From positions 248,001 to 312,000 of the forward strand of contig CAVPTB010000007.1 of the NCBI GenBank assembly GCA_963708575.1: a stretch of 64,000 nt of DNA. Reading direction: 5' to 3'. Both the position numbers and the translations under genes were made by a program. Positions 44,548 through 52,105 of the stretch are shown piece after piece. Each line of letters begins with the position of its first letter. Within the stretch, counting starts at the first letter, position 1. The notes under the pieces were generated by a model. It had not been told where the DNA came from, ran no database searches, and saw only the letters and a program-made list of their open reading frames with translations. The DNA is from DASVWZ01 sp963708575 (GTDB lineage Bacteria; Acidobacteriota; Terriglobia; Terriglobales; Acidobacteriaceae).

Positions 44548-44760
44548 TTTTTCGACTTCGCGGACGCTGTTGTCAATCGAGGATAACCGAAAAGGATTGG
44601 GTTCCAGTAACGGCCAGTTGCTCCGGGCGGGGGTCGGCATTGTCAGCATGCGGGAACGAATGCGTGAACTCGGCGGCGAATTGCGTGTAGGTTCTGCCAC
44701 GACGGGAGCAAGCGCGGAAGCCGGTCGTTCCGCTGAAGCAAGAGCATGGGTTCGGACTCT
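44548..44760 (+). pseudogene. Histidine kinase ATPase-domain remnant
   Basis: After the VWA stop the plus strand reads LSIEDNRKGLG, then GVGIVSMRERMRELGGELRV, the G1/G2 end of a NarL/DegS-type sensor kinase ATP-binding domain (IxDNGxG ... GIxxMRERVRxLGG). After the GG-type loop a frame change leads to PVVPLKQEH, the usual final strand. Only the last about 60 residues are recognisable, and no H-box or membrane part remains. It looks like the end of a deleted sensor kinase. Confidence 0.6.
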
Positions 44761-44811
44761 GTGGTTGGGCCGCGATGGGGTGAGATTTCTTCCTCTGGCT
44801 TTGAAACGGCC

Positions 44812-45495
44812 TTATCGGGCGCGAAGAGTTGCGCAACGTATGCCAAACGTTCGTTCGAACGCGAGTTCCCCGGCGTGGGTCAGACGGACAGCGCGAGTTT
44901 GGGGCATCCGAGCCAACCACTTTCTCTCCATGAACTGAGCAAGCAAGGCAGCGCCCACAGCGCCTCCGAGATGATGGTCCCGTTCCGTCCAATCCAAACA
45001 TCTTCGCGCGAAGGAACGCCGCAGGCTGCGCAGTGATTCCGCATCGATATCGAAGGTGCGGAGGAACCGCTCTCCCGTTGTGGTCAGCAGGAATGAATCG
45101 CCACGAAGATGGAGCACCTCTCGCCTCAACAACTCGTTGCGTAATGCAATGGCAAGAACCCCGGCGAGATGGTCGTAGCAGGTGCGAGCGAAGCGCAGTT
45201 CGGGCATAGCCGGAGCACCAGAGGCGTGGGCCAGAGCGCCAAGAGCTTCAATGGCTACGGCAACGTCGGCATTCTTCAGGCGAAAAAGCCGCTGGCGCCC
45301 ATGGCGTTCCGAGACAATGAGTCTTCCCGAAACCAGCTTAGACAAATGCGAGCTTGCCGTTTGGGGAGACACGTCCGCTGCCATGGCCAACTCCGATGCG
45401 GAGTGGCCGCTGCCATCCAACAGGACGGTCAGCATCTGAATTCGTCCAGCCTCCCCGATCAAGCCTGCGATGCGAGTAATCGAATGCGCATTCAT
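44812..45495 (-). CDS. ArsR family HTH transcription regulator
   Basis: 227 residues. Residues about 8-95 form an ArsR winged helix: LIGEAGRIQMLTVLLDGSGH, SASELAMAADVSPQTASSHL, then SGRLIVSERHGRQRLFRLKN. The longer C-terminal half has FARTCYDHLAGVLAIALRNE, as in ArsR regulators of the extended (DUF2087-free) type, and no obvious metal-binding Cys cluster. It is divergent from the small secreted protein at 45587. An inverted repeat CTTAGC/GCTAAG in the intergenic region is a candidate binding site. Confidence 0.85.
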   Translation of the reverse strand: MNAHSITRIAGLIGEAGRIQMLTVLLDGSGHSASELAMAADVSPQTASSHLSKLVSGRLIVSERHGRQRLFRLKNADVAVAIEALGALAHASGAPAMPELRFARTCYDHLAGVLAIALRNELLRREVLHLRGDSFLLTTTGERFLRTFDIDAESLRSLRRSFARRCLDWTERDHHLGGAVGAALLAQFMERKWLARMPQTRAVRLTHAGELAFERTFGIRCATLRAR

Positions 45496-45550
45496 AGTTC
45501 GATGTACATTTAACCATAGATGTCAGATTAGGCGCTACTCTTCCTGAGTG

Positions 45551-45569
45551 CTTAGCGAATCCTGCTAAG
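45551..45569. promoter_or_regulatory. Candidate operator between ArsR-type regulator and 45587 gene
   Basis: Inverted repeat CTTAGC-(7 bases)-GCTAAG, 56 bases upstream of the ArsR start and 18 bases before the ATG at 45587. Its spacing is plausible for a winged-helix dimer. A strong GGAGGAGG lies just downstream. There is no direct evidence that the regulator binds here. Confidence 0.35.
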
Positions 45570-45586
45570 TCAGTGGAGGAGGCTGC

Positions 45587-45967
45587 ATGAAGAGTATCTT
45601 TCTGATCGGCGGAGCGTTTCTGCTCGCTACGGCAACCTTAGCGCAGGTGCCTCAAAAACAAGAGGCGCCATTGACCAGTATCGTGGGGTATGTCCGAGAC
45701 AGCGGTTGCGTCCATCGTTTCCATGAAGTCGTCAAACCGCTGCCTAACGGGTGTGTGGAAGCCTGCATGCGAGGCGGTTCGCCTCTGGTTGTGCTCACCA
45801 GGAATGAACAGGTCTATCATCCGATCTCAGCCGAGATGCCCGACGTCGATGTGCGCCCAGAGCTTCTGCCATTCGTCGGTAAACTGGTGAAGGTCACCGG
45901 GCACGTGTACAGCCGAGGTGGTTCCAATGCCATTTCGCTGGAGAAGATCGAAGAAATACGGGAATGA
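45587..45967 (+). CDS. Small secreted Cys-containing protein
   Basis: 126 residues with a signal peptide (about 1-20, MKSIFLIGGAFLLATATLAQ). Cys residues lie in RDSGCVHRFHE and PNGCVEACMRGG; the remainder is rich in beta residues (LVKVTGHVYSRGGSNAISLE), consistent with an OB-fold-like small exported protein. I do not recognise a characterised family. A GGAGGAGG precedes the ATG. The gene is divergent from the ArsR regulator and followed closely by the ACT and OsmC pseudogenes on the same strand, so the three may have formed one operon. Confidence 0.7.
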   Translation: MKSIFLIGGAFLLATATLAQVPQKQEAPLTSIVGYVRDSGCVHRFHEVVKPLPNGCVEACMRGGSPLVVLTRNEQVYHPISAEMPDVDVRPELLPFVGKLVKVTGHVYSRGGSNAISLEKIEEIRE

Positions 45968-45994
45968 CCAAGATTGAAGCGGAGGGAAAAGGCG

Positions 45995-46410
45995 ATGAAG
46001 AATTTGACGATTGCATTGGAAAACCGGCCCGGCGCGCTGGCCGAGATGGGCGAGGCGCTGGGACGAGCCGGCGTGAGCATCGAGGGCGGCGGGGCATTCG
46101 TGGTCGAGGGCGAAGGTTTGGGATACTTTCTATTCCCGGATGGCGAAGCTGCTCGCAAGGCTCTCTGGAAGCCGCTGGGATTCGGGTGCTGGAAGAGAAA
46201 GATGTGCTGGTGCAGCGCCTGAATCAGGCTGAACCAGGGCAACTGGGCAAGATTACACGCCGGATGGCGGAAGCGGGCGTCAACATTGAAGTGCTGTACA
46301 GCGATCACGACCACCAGATCATTCTGGCAGTCGAAGATTTCGAGAGCGGTAAGGTGGTGTCCGAAAAGTGGACTCGCGAACACTTGAAGGTTGAAAGAGT
46401 GAGTGACTAA
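45995..46410 (+). pseudogene. ACT-domain protein gene broken by a frameshift
   Basis: The ATG at 45995 (GGAGGG upstream) starts MKNLTIALENRPGALAEMGE, a textbook ACT domain. Near 46161-46166 a CTCT dinucleotide duplication shifts the frame. In the new frame the reading continues as EAAGIRVLEEKDVLVQRLNQ and a second ACT half (GQLGKITRRMAEAGVNIEVL), ending at TAA 46410. Removing two bases restores a protein of about 138 residues. ACT-ACT proteins sense amino acids. Whether this is real decay or a sequence error is unresolved. Confidence 0.75.
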
Positions 46411-46423
46411 GAGGACGAGCGCA

Positions 46424-46898
46424 GTGAAACAACATACCTATAAAGTCCAAGTGGATTGGACTGGCAACGATGGGGAAGGCACCAAGACCTACAAGAGCTA
46501 CCGGCGCGATCACTCCATCGCAGTAAGAGGCAAACCGAGGATCGAAGGATCGAGTGATCCCGATTTCCGTGGCCATGGGAGCCGCCACAATCCGGAAGAA
46601 CTGTTAGTCGCGAGTGTTTCAGCTTGCCACATGCTTTGGTATTTGCATCTGTGTTCAGCGAATCATATTTACGGTACTCGATTATCGCGACGCTGCTTGC
46701 GGAGTGATGGAGGAGGAGACGGATGGTTCGGGAGCCTTCGTCCGAGTGCTGCTCAAACCGATAGTAACGATTTCGGCTGGGGATGATCGAGCGAGAGCGA
46801 TTGCCTTACACGGTGAGGCACATCAGTATTGCTTCATTGCCAACTCTCTGAAGTTTCCTGTGGAGGTCAGCCCAGAAATAGCGACTGGCTCGAGTTGA
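46424..46898 (+). pseudogene. OsmC family gene broken by a frameshift
   Basis: The GTG at 46424 (GAGGA 8 bases upstream) starts VKQHTYKVQVDWTGNDGEGT and continues through NPEELLVASVSACHMLWYLH, the OsmC motif with the first catalytic Cys. Near 46665 an extra T in an ATTT run shifts the frame. It then reads VLDYRDAACGVMEEETDGSG to HGEAHQYCFIANSLKFPVEV, with the second Cys region. Deleting one base restores about 157 residues. OsmC/Ohr proteins are thiol peroxidases. The adjacent ACT gene is also frame-shifted. Confidence 0.8.
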
Positions 46899-46937
46899 CC
46901 AGCCCCTTCCAAAGTTAGGAACGCGGCTCGGACGTGG

Positions 46938-47348
46938 TTACCTCGGGGATTTCCGGTCTTTTACTCGGATTACGAATTTCAGTCCTGACCAGATTTCGCT
47001 GACGGCACATACCTTGACGTCAACCAGGCCCGCGGCGAGGCCAATTGTTCGCACCACGTTTTCGTCGAGATCGGTTGCCACGCCGGATGTTTTCTTCGGC
47101 CAACTTACCCACAGCATGCCGGCTGGCGCGAGCTTTCTCGCAGAGGATGCGAACTGCTTCTGCAGTTCCTTTTGGCTACGGACGAAAACCATCGCGAAAT
47201 CGAGCGGGGATTTACCATCCTGGGCACAATCCGCCAAAGCGTCTTTGAGTTCCGCTTTTACCTCGACGGGCATTTCATGAAAGGCGATACGGAATCCCGG
47301 CTTTATTCCCAGTTTCTTTGGTAAAGGCGTGCCAGAGTATCCGGGCAT
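46938..47348 (-). CDS. DUF3052 family protein
   Basis: 136 residues. The family pattern is GYSGTPLPKKLGIKPGFRIA at the start, then AGMLWVSWPKKTSGVATDLD and GLVDVKVCAVSEIWSGLKFV at the end. DUF3052 proteins are small, widespread in actinobacteria and acidobacteria, and of unknown function. The gene starts 5 bases after the stop of the VWA gene at 47354-48475, so the two are probably co-transcribed. Confidence 0.9.
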   Translation of the reverse strand: MPGYSGTPLPKKLGIKPGFRIAFHEMPVEVKAELKDALADCAQDGKSPLDFAMVFVRSQKELQKQFASSARKLAPAGMLWVSWPKKTSGVATDLDENVVRTIGLAAGLVDVKVCAVSEIWSGLKFVIRVKDRKSPR

Positions 47349-47353
47349 GAGCG

Positions 47354-48475
47354 TTATTGGGTAGGGGCGTAGTAGCCGTGGCGGCTACGAATGCGAAGAC
47401 CTTTTTGAGTGACTGCAGCAATCTCGATAGAACGATAACGGCCGTCTGCATTGAAGCCTGCAGGTTTGTAAGCGATAGCGTATTGGCTGCGTAGTTCTTC
47501 CTGGATGGCGGAGAAGGCGTTCGCGACTTCGGTGATTTGAAAAGGCACATAGGAACGGCCGCCCGTAGCCTCGGCAATGCGCTCGAGGATCTTGTCGCCA
47601 TGGCTACCCGATCCAGTGAGATTTGTGCTGATCGTATAGACGGACACCTCGGCGCGCTGTGCCATCTCGATCGCTTCTTCCCGAGTCACGTGGCTCTGAT
47701 TGTCCTCGCCATCGGTCAAAAGAATGATGGCGCGGCGAGTGGCGATATTTCTCTCGTGCTTAAGAAGCTTGTCACGACAAGCGAAGTAGAGCGCGTCGTA
47801 GAGGGCTGTGCCACCTCCGGGCCGAAGAGAGCGTACGCCGATGGAAAGTTTCTCGGTGTCGTCCGTGAAGTCCTGGGTAACCTCAGGAGTCACGTCAAAG
47901 CCGATCACAAAGGCCTGGTCATACTTTCGACGAATAGTTTGATTCAGAAATTCGGTAGCGGCTTCCTGCTCGAATTTGAAACGATCGCGGACGGAGTTGC
48001 TGGCATCGACCAGAAGTCCGACTTCAAGCGGCAGATCGGTTTCACTGCGGAAGCTGCTGATCTGCTCGGGCGGACGGTTGTCGTCGAGAATCTTGAAATC
48101 GTTTTCTTTCAGATCCTTCAGATAGTGGCCGTGCTTGTCGGTGACAGTGAAGACTACGTGCACTTCATTGACCGTCTTGCGGAAGGTCGCGACGGAATCG
48201 TCACCGGGAGGTGCCGTGTCCTGTGTCGTGGCGGGCGGATCGACTGGAGGCTTCGGCGCGGAAGCCTGCGGGTCCGGGGTCTGAGTCTGCGCAGGGTCGC
48301 TCTTTGCAGGAGTGGTGTTAGCCGGACTTGTTTGCTGCGGCGCGGGCAGTGGTTTTGAAGTCTGCTTGGATGACGAGGGTGCAGACGGCAATTCCTGGCC
48401 CGCATTTTGGCCATAAGTGACGGGCAGAAACAGCAGCAGAGCCCCAGCCAACAAAGGAAGGTTGCGAAGTCTCAT
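47354..48475 (-). CDS. VWFA-related secreted protein (acidobacterial type)
   Basis: 373 residues. Signal peptide (about 1-22), a Pro/Thr/Gln-rich linker, then the acidobacterial VWA domain: VNEVHVVFTVTDKHGHYLKD, LKENDFKILDDNRPPEQISS and the MIDAS strand LPLEVGLLVDASNSVRDRFK (DASNS, an intact DxSxS type). RAIILLTDGEDNQSHVTREE supplies the later Asp. GILQYAIAYKPAG-type residues end the domain. The next gene downstream is DUF3052 after 5 bases. Confidence 0.88.
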   Translation of the reverse strand: MRLRNLPLLAGALLLFLPVTYGQNAGQELPSAPSSSKQTSKPLPAPQQTSPANTTPAKSDPAQTQTPDPQASAPKPPVDPPATTQDTAPPGDDSVATFRKTVNEVHVVFTVTDKHGHYLKDLKENDFKILDDNRPPEQISSFRSETDLPLEVGLLVDASNSVRDRFKFEQEAATEFLNQTIRRKYDQAFVIGFDVTPEVTQDFTDDTEKLSIGVRSLRPGGGTALYDALYFACRDKLLKHERNIATRRAIILLTDGEDNQSHVTREEAIEMAQRAEVSVYTISTNLTGSGSHGDKILERIAEATGGRSYVPFQITEVANAFSAIQEELRSQYAIAYKPAGFNADGRYRSIEIAAVTQKGLRIRSRHGYYAPTQ

Positions 48476-48511
48476 GAATGCAGCAATTATAGCCGCAATT
48501 TAGACCTTGGT

Positions 48512-49495
48512 TCAGACCGGCTGGACACCAACTTCGGGAATCGTCATAGGCATATCCTTTTTCCGTGGGCTGGCAGGGTAGAGCCAAGCGAACAAGGCGA
48601 ACGCTATTAGGAAAACGAGAAAATCCATGACACTGCCTTCGGGGCCGACGCTGCCGCCGGTGAGCCACCGTGGGCCCTGCAAAGCCGAGTTCAGCAGGTG
48701 CCCTTTGGCAAGCATCCCGCTGTCGGGAACCGAATAAAGGAACGTTTCCGCATAGTCAGCCGCCGCGTGTAGGCCGATGGCGAACCACAAACTGCCAGTT
48801 CTCTTAAGGGTGAAGCAGGCGAATAGTCCGAACACAAAGACCGAAAGTGCACCTACCCAACCCTCGCCGGGGTTCGGAAGATGAAGTGCTCCAAAGGATG
48901 CAGACAAAAGGATCGCGGCGGGCCAGAATCCGATTCCCATCGATAGGGTAAATTGCGCGTATCCGCGAAACAGAAATTCCTCAAAGATTCCGACCAACAC
49001 GAAACCGCCTGCCCAGAGCAAGGCGTATTTCACTAGTTGGATTCCAGAAAGTGCCAGCGATCCGAACGAGAACCCGTGGAAAGCGGAGATGGCTAGGATG
49101 ATCAGACTCTCCATCGCCAGCCCCCACACTGCTCCTTGCCAGAAGAGTTTGCCGAAGGAGCCCCTTAAAGGAAGTCCATAGTCTGCGAATAACCGCTTTT
49201 CGGTGCGAGCCATGATCGCCGTGGCCGCGAACAAAGCAAGGATGACCGAGGTTTCAAAAACGAATTCGAATAACGGCGTGAGCGTACCGCTCTGACCCTC
49301 CCTCAGGATCTGGTGAATAACTGGGATGCGAACCATCGCGCTTCGAGCGGCGAATACCAGGAGACAGAAGAGAGCAATGAAGATCAGGAGTCGCCATCCG
49401 GAGCGAAGGCCGGTCCCCGCAAAAAACATTTTGCGGGCGGTTGAAGGTTGGGGCGGCACGCGGACAACTTCTGCTGGGTTAGAAGATGTAGTCAT
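48512..49495 (-). CDS. CPBP family intramembrane glutamic endopeptidase
   Basis: 327 residues from the ATG at 49495, which has GGGAGGAC immediately upstream. About seven membrane helices are present. The CPBP motifs are FVLVGIFEEFLFRGYAQFTL (EExxxR), FGALHLPNPGEGW and LWFAIGLHAAADYAETFL. This is the Abi/CAAX-like protease family, which may process prenylated or bacteriocin-like peptides. The substrate is unknown here. A C-terminal SPRKKDMPMTIPEVGVQPV tail follows the last helix. Confidence 0.88.
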   Translation of the reverse strand: MTTSSNPAEVVRVPPQPSTARKMFFAGTGLRSGWRLLIFIALFCLLVFAARSAMVRIPVIHQILREGQSGTLTPLFEFVFETSVILALFAATAIMARTEKRLFADYGLPLRGSFGKLFWQGAVWGLAMESLIILAISAFHGFSFGSLALSGIQLVKYALLWAGGFVLVGIFEEFLFRGYAQFTLSMGIGFWPAAILLSASFGALHLPNPGEGWVGALSVFVFGLFACFTLKRTGSLWFAIGLHAAADYAETFLYSVPDSGMLAKGHLLNSALQGPRWLTGGSVGPEGSVMDFLVFLIAFALFAWLYPASPRKKDMPMTIPEVGVQPV

Positions 49496-49616
49496 AGTCC
49501 TCCCTTTGCGGAATGATACGCAGATTGCCTGGCCAGCGTTCCAGTTTTTAGGCTGCTCAGATGCTTTCGCCACGAGCCCCGAGAGAAACAGTCTCCAACT
49601 GTCTTTTGTGGGATCG

Positions 49617-50597
49617 CTACTGCAGTTGAGAGTCGATTTGATCGAGAAAGCTTCTGAGTTCTGCAGGCAGCGGCCGGGAAAATAAGAGCGCCTCCTGTGA
49701 TTGGGGATGCTGCAACTGGAGGGCAGCGGCATGCAGGAAATTGCGAGGCAACGAGAGGGTGGGTTTGTTTCTGCCGCGAATTTCAGCGGGCGCGCCATAG
49801 AGTGTGTCGCCAACCACCGGATGTCCGAGCGAGGCCAGGTGGACGCGGATCTGGTGGGTGCGACCCGTGTCGATGCGAACTTCGAGCAATGTAAATTTGC
49901 CGTAAGCGGAATCGATTCGTTGCTGGACGGAGTAGTGGGAGATGGCGTCGCGTCCCGCGGAGCCGCGAGTGGTCATGCGGGTTCGGCGTATACGATCGCG
50001 AGCGATCGGCAGGTTAACAGTTCCGCGATCCTGTTTCAGCCAACCGTGAACCAGAGTCAGATAAGTTTTCTTGATGAGTCGATTGGAAAACTGGGCCGCC
50101 AACTTGGCGTGAGCAGAGTCATTTTTTGCAACGATGATCAGGCCGCTGGTTTCTTTGTCGAGGCGATGCACGATGCCGGGGCGGAGATCTCCGTTGACAC
50201 CGGAGAGTTGGGCGAAGCGATGCATCAGGGCGTTGACTAGGGTCCCGCGATTGCGTTCATCTTCGGTCGCGCCGGCACCCGCGTGCACCATCATGCCGGC
50301 GGGCTTGTTGATCACAGCGAGATCGTCGTCTTCATAAACCACATCGAGGGGGATCTCTTCGGGGATGGCGCGCAGCGGAGTGCGTTCGACTTCCGCGAGG
50401 ATACTAATTTCTTCGTTGCCGGTGAGTTTAAGAGAGGATCTGGCAGAAGATCCATTGACGTGGACTTTTCCCTGCTCGATGAGTTGCTGGATACGAGCAC
50501 GACTGGTATCGGGAATTTGGGACACAAGGAATTGGTCGAGACGCTTGCCTGCATCATCAGGGGTGGCGGTAATCGAGATTGGAAAGGGCACGGACAT
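49617..50597 (-). CDS. rluD: RluD-type 23S rRNA pseudouridine synthase
   Basis: 326 residues. An S4 RNA-binding domain (GKRLDQFLVSQIPDTSRARI) precedes the RsuA/RluA catalytic domain. The catalytic motif is RPGIVHRLDKETSGLIIVAK, with Asp in HRLDKETS. GRTHQIRVHLASLGHPVVGD and LHAAALQLQHP follow. It modifies uridines in helix 69 of 23S rRNA (1911, 1915 and 1917 in E. coli numbering), if it is the true RluD orthologue. Lgt follows upstream in the same direction. Confidence 0.93.
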   Translation of the reverse strand: MSVPFPISITATPDDAGKRLDQFLVSQIPDTSRARIQQLIEQGKVHVNGSSARSSLKLTGNEEISILAEVERTPLRAIPEEIPLDVVYEDDDLAVINKPAGMMVHAGAGATEDERNRGTLVNALMHRFAQLSGVNGDLRPGIVHRLDKETSGLIIVAKNDSAHAKLAAQFSNRLIKKTYLTLVHGWLKQDRGTVNLPIARDRIRRTRMTTRGSAGRDAISHYSVQQRIDSAYGKFTLLEVRIDTGRTHQIRVHLASLGHPVVGDTLYGAPAEIRGRNKPTLSLPRNFLHAAALQLQHPQSQEALLFSRPLPAELRSFLDQIDSQLQ

Positions 50598-50749
50598 CGG
50601 GCTACCAGAAGTTTAATTGATAGCGCCAGGTCGGGAGGTAACCGCAGATTCCTCGCCCGGTCTGGCGTTACTTGCAAGCGGCTAAACAGTTCGTAAACAG
50701 TTATAAGGGTGCGTCTGGAATCCGCGCGCTTTCAAATTTCTGTCAGGGA

Positions 50750-51553
50750 CTATCGGGTGGCTGGAAGCGGCGCGGATTTCAGGCTCGGCCTTAGCCACCA
50801 GATCAGGCCTCCCATGATTACCAGGCCGATAGAAATGAGTTGGGTGCCGCTCATAATCCCACCAAAAACCGAGCCTCTGCCTGGGTCGCCGCGGAGGAAT
50901 TCGATGAAGTAGCGCGCGATTCCATACAGAAACAGGTACGCCCCGAAAACCTGGCCATCGAACTTCTTGCGTTTCAGCAGCCATGTGAGCAGGAAGAAGA
51001 TAATGAGTTCGGCGGCCGACTCGATGAGTTGTGTCGGCTCCAAAGCTTGATTCAACGGAGTGCCTACCCAGAGTTGGGCCAAAGGGTTGGTGAAGGTCAC
51101 TCCCCAAGGGTGAGTTGTGGGCTTGCCATAGCAGCAGCCAGCGGCGAAGCACCCGACGCGTCCGATAGCGTGGCCGATGGCGAGTCCGGGCGCGAAAGCG
51201 TCGCAAGTCGCCAACGCTGGCATGCGGTTCTTGCGGATATACCAGGCGGCGGCGATAAATGCGCCAATCAACCCGCCGGAGAAAACCCCTCCGGCTTGCA
51301 AGGTGGAGAAGCTGAAAATCTCGCCGGGATGGCTCGTGTAGTAGCCCCAGTCGTTAATGATGTAGAGAATCTTCGCCCCGAGAATGCCGCACAGGACTAC
51401 CAGAATGCCGAAATTCCACGCGTGTTCGGGATTAATTCCTTGTTTCTCGGAGTTGCGAACGCTGATCCAGAGTCCGATGAGGACACCCATGGACACCAGC
51501 AGCCCGTAGGTGGGCAAGCTGAAGTTGCCAATATGAAAGAGTCTGGGAAGCAC
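50750..51553 (-). CDS. lgt: Prolipoprotein diacylglyceryl transferase
   Basis: 267 residues and about seven membrane helices, the usual size. The Lgt signature is GLAIGHAIGRVGCFAAGCCYGKP-like, at about residues 123-145, with GRVGCFAAGCCYGKPT visible. The HGGL region appears as FSTLQAGGVFSGGLIGAF. It transfers the diacylglyceryl group from phosphatidylglycerol to the lipobox Cys of prelipoproteins. It lies upstream of rluD in the same orientation, 152 bases apart. Confidence 0.93.
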   Translation of the reverse strand: MLPRLFHIGNFSLPTYGLLVSMGVLIGLWISVRNSEKQGINPEHAWNFGILVVLCGILGAKILYIINDWGYYTSHPGEIFSFSTLQAGGVFSGGLIGAFIAAAWYIRKNRMPALATCDAFAPGLAIGHAIGRVGCFAAGCCYGKPTTHPWGVTFTNPLAQLWVGTPLNQALEPTQLIESAAELIIFFLLTWLLKRKKFDGQVFGAYLFLYGIARYFIEFLRGDPGRGSVFGGIMSGTQLISIGLVIMGGLIWWLRPSLKSAPLPATR

Positions 51554-52105
51554 TGTTAGTTAGATGCAGAGTTGTTAGGATTTACTATCTGGAGTTTAGC
51601 AGAAATGACGAGGCTGGTCGTGCTCCGGAGCGCACTGATGCGTGAAGCCGCAGACGAGAAAATGAAGAGCCGACCCGCGTAGCCGTGTGGTAGGCCGAAA
51701 ATGAACCCGTCTTAGACGGTGGGAACCCGCCGCGACCCATTAGGCATCTCCGCATGGCGGAGCGTTGCACACCGGATCGTAATTCGAGTCGAGTCCCCGT
51801 TCATTCGGCATTGGTTCAAAAATCGGTTGCCACCATCACCAACTGAGCAGGCCGGCTTTCAACTTTGGATGCTAGGCAAAGTGAGTAAGATTCGCAAGGG
51901 GTCGGAAGTAAATAGTTGGCACTCGGGTTGCCAGCGACTTTAGTCACCGTGCGCGGATATCTTCCCGAAAAGTTGCTTGCCAACCTCCAGTCCCACGTCT
52001 CAAGCGCGGGCTGTACCGGAGAAGCCATTCCCCTGACTCGAGACGGAAGTAGATGATGAGTCGAAGTCGGTTTCTTATAGCCAGCCGTTCGCGCCTGCAG
52101 GAGGC
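51554..52105. other. Intergenic region with three adjacent hairpins
   Basis: 552 bases without a convincing gene. Between 51709 and 51762 there are three consecutive inverted repeats: CCGTC-TTA-GACGG, GGTGG-GAAC-CCGCC (one wobble) and CTCCGC-ATG-GCGGAG. This could be a structured RNA or mere GC-rich chance pairing. The lgt promoter and the promoter of the secreted gene at 52106 should also lie here. Confidence 0.35.
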
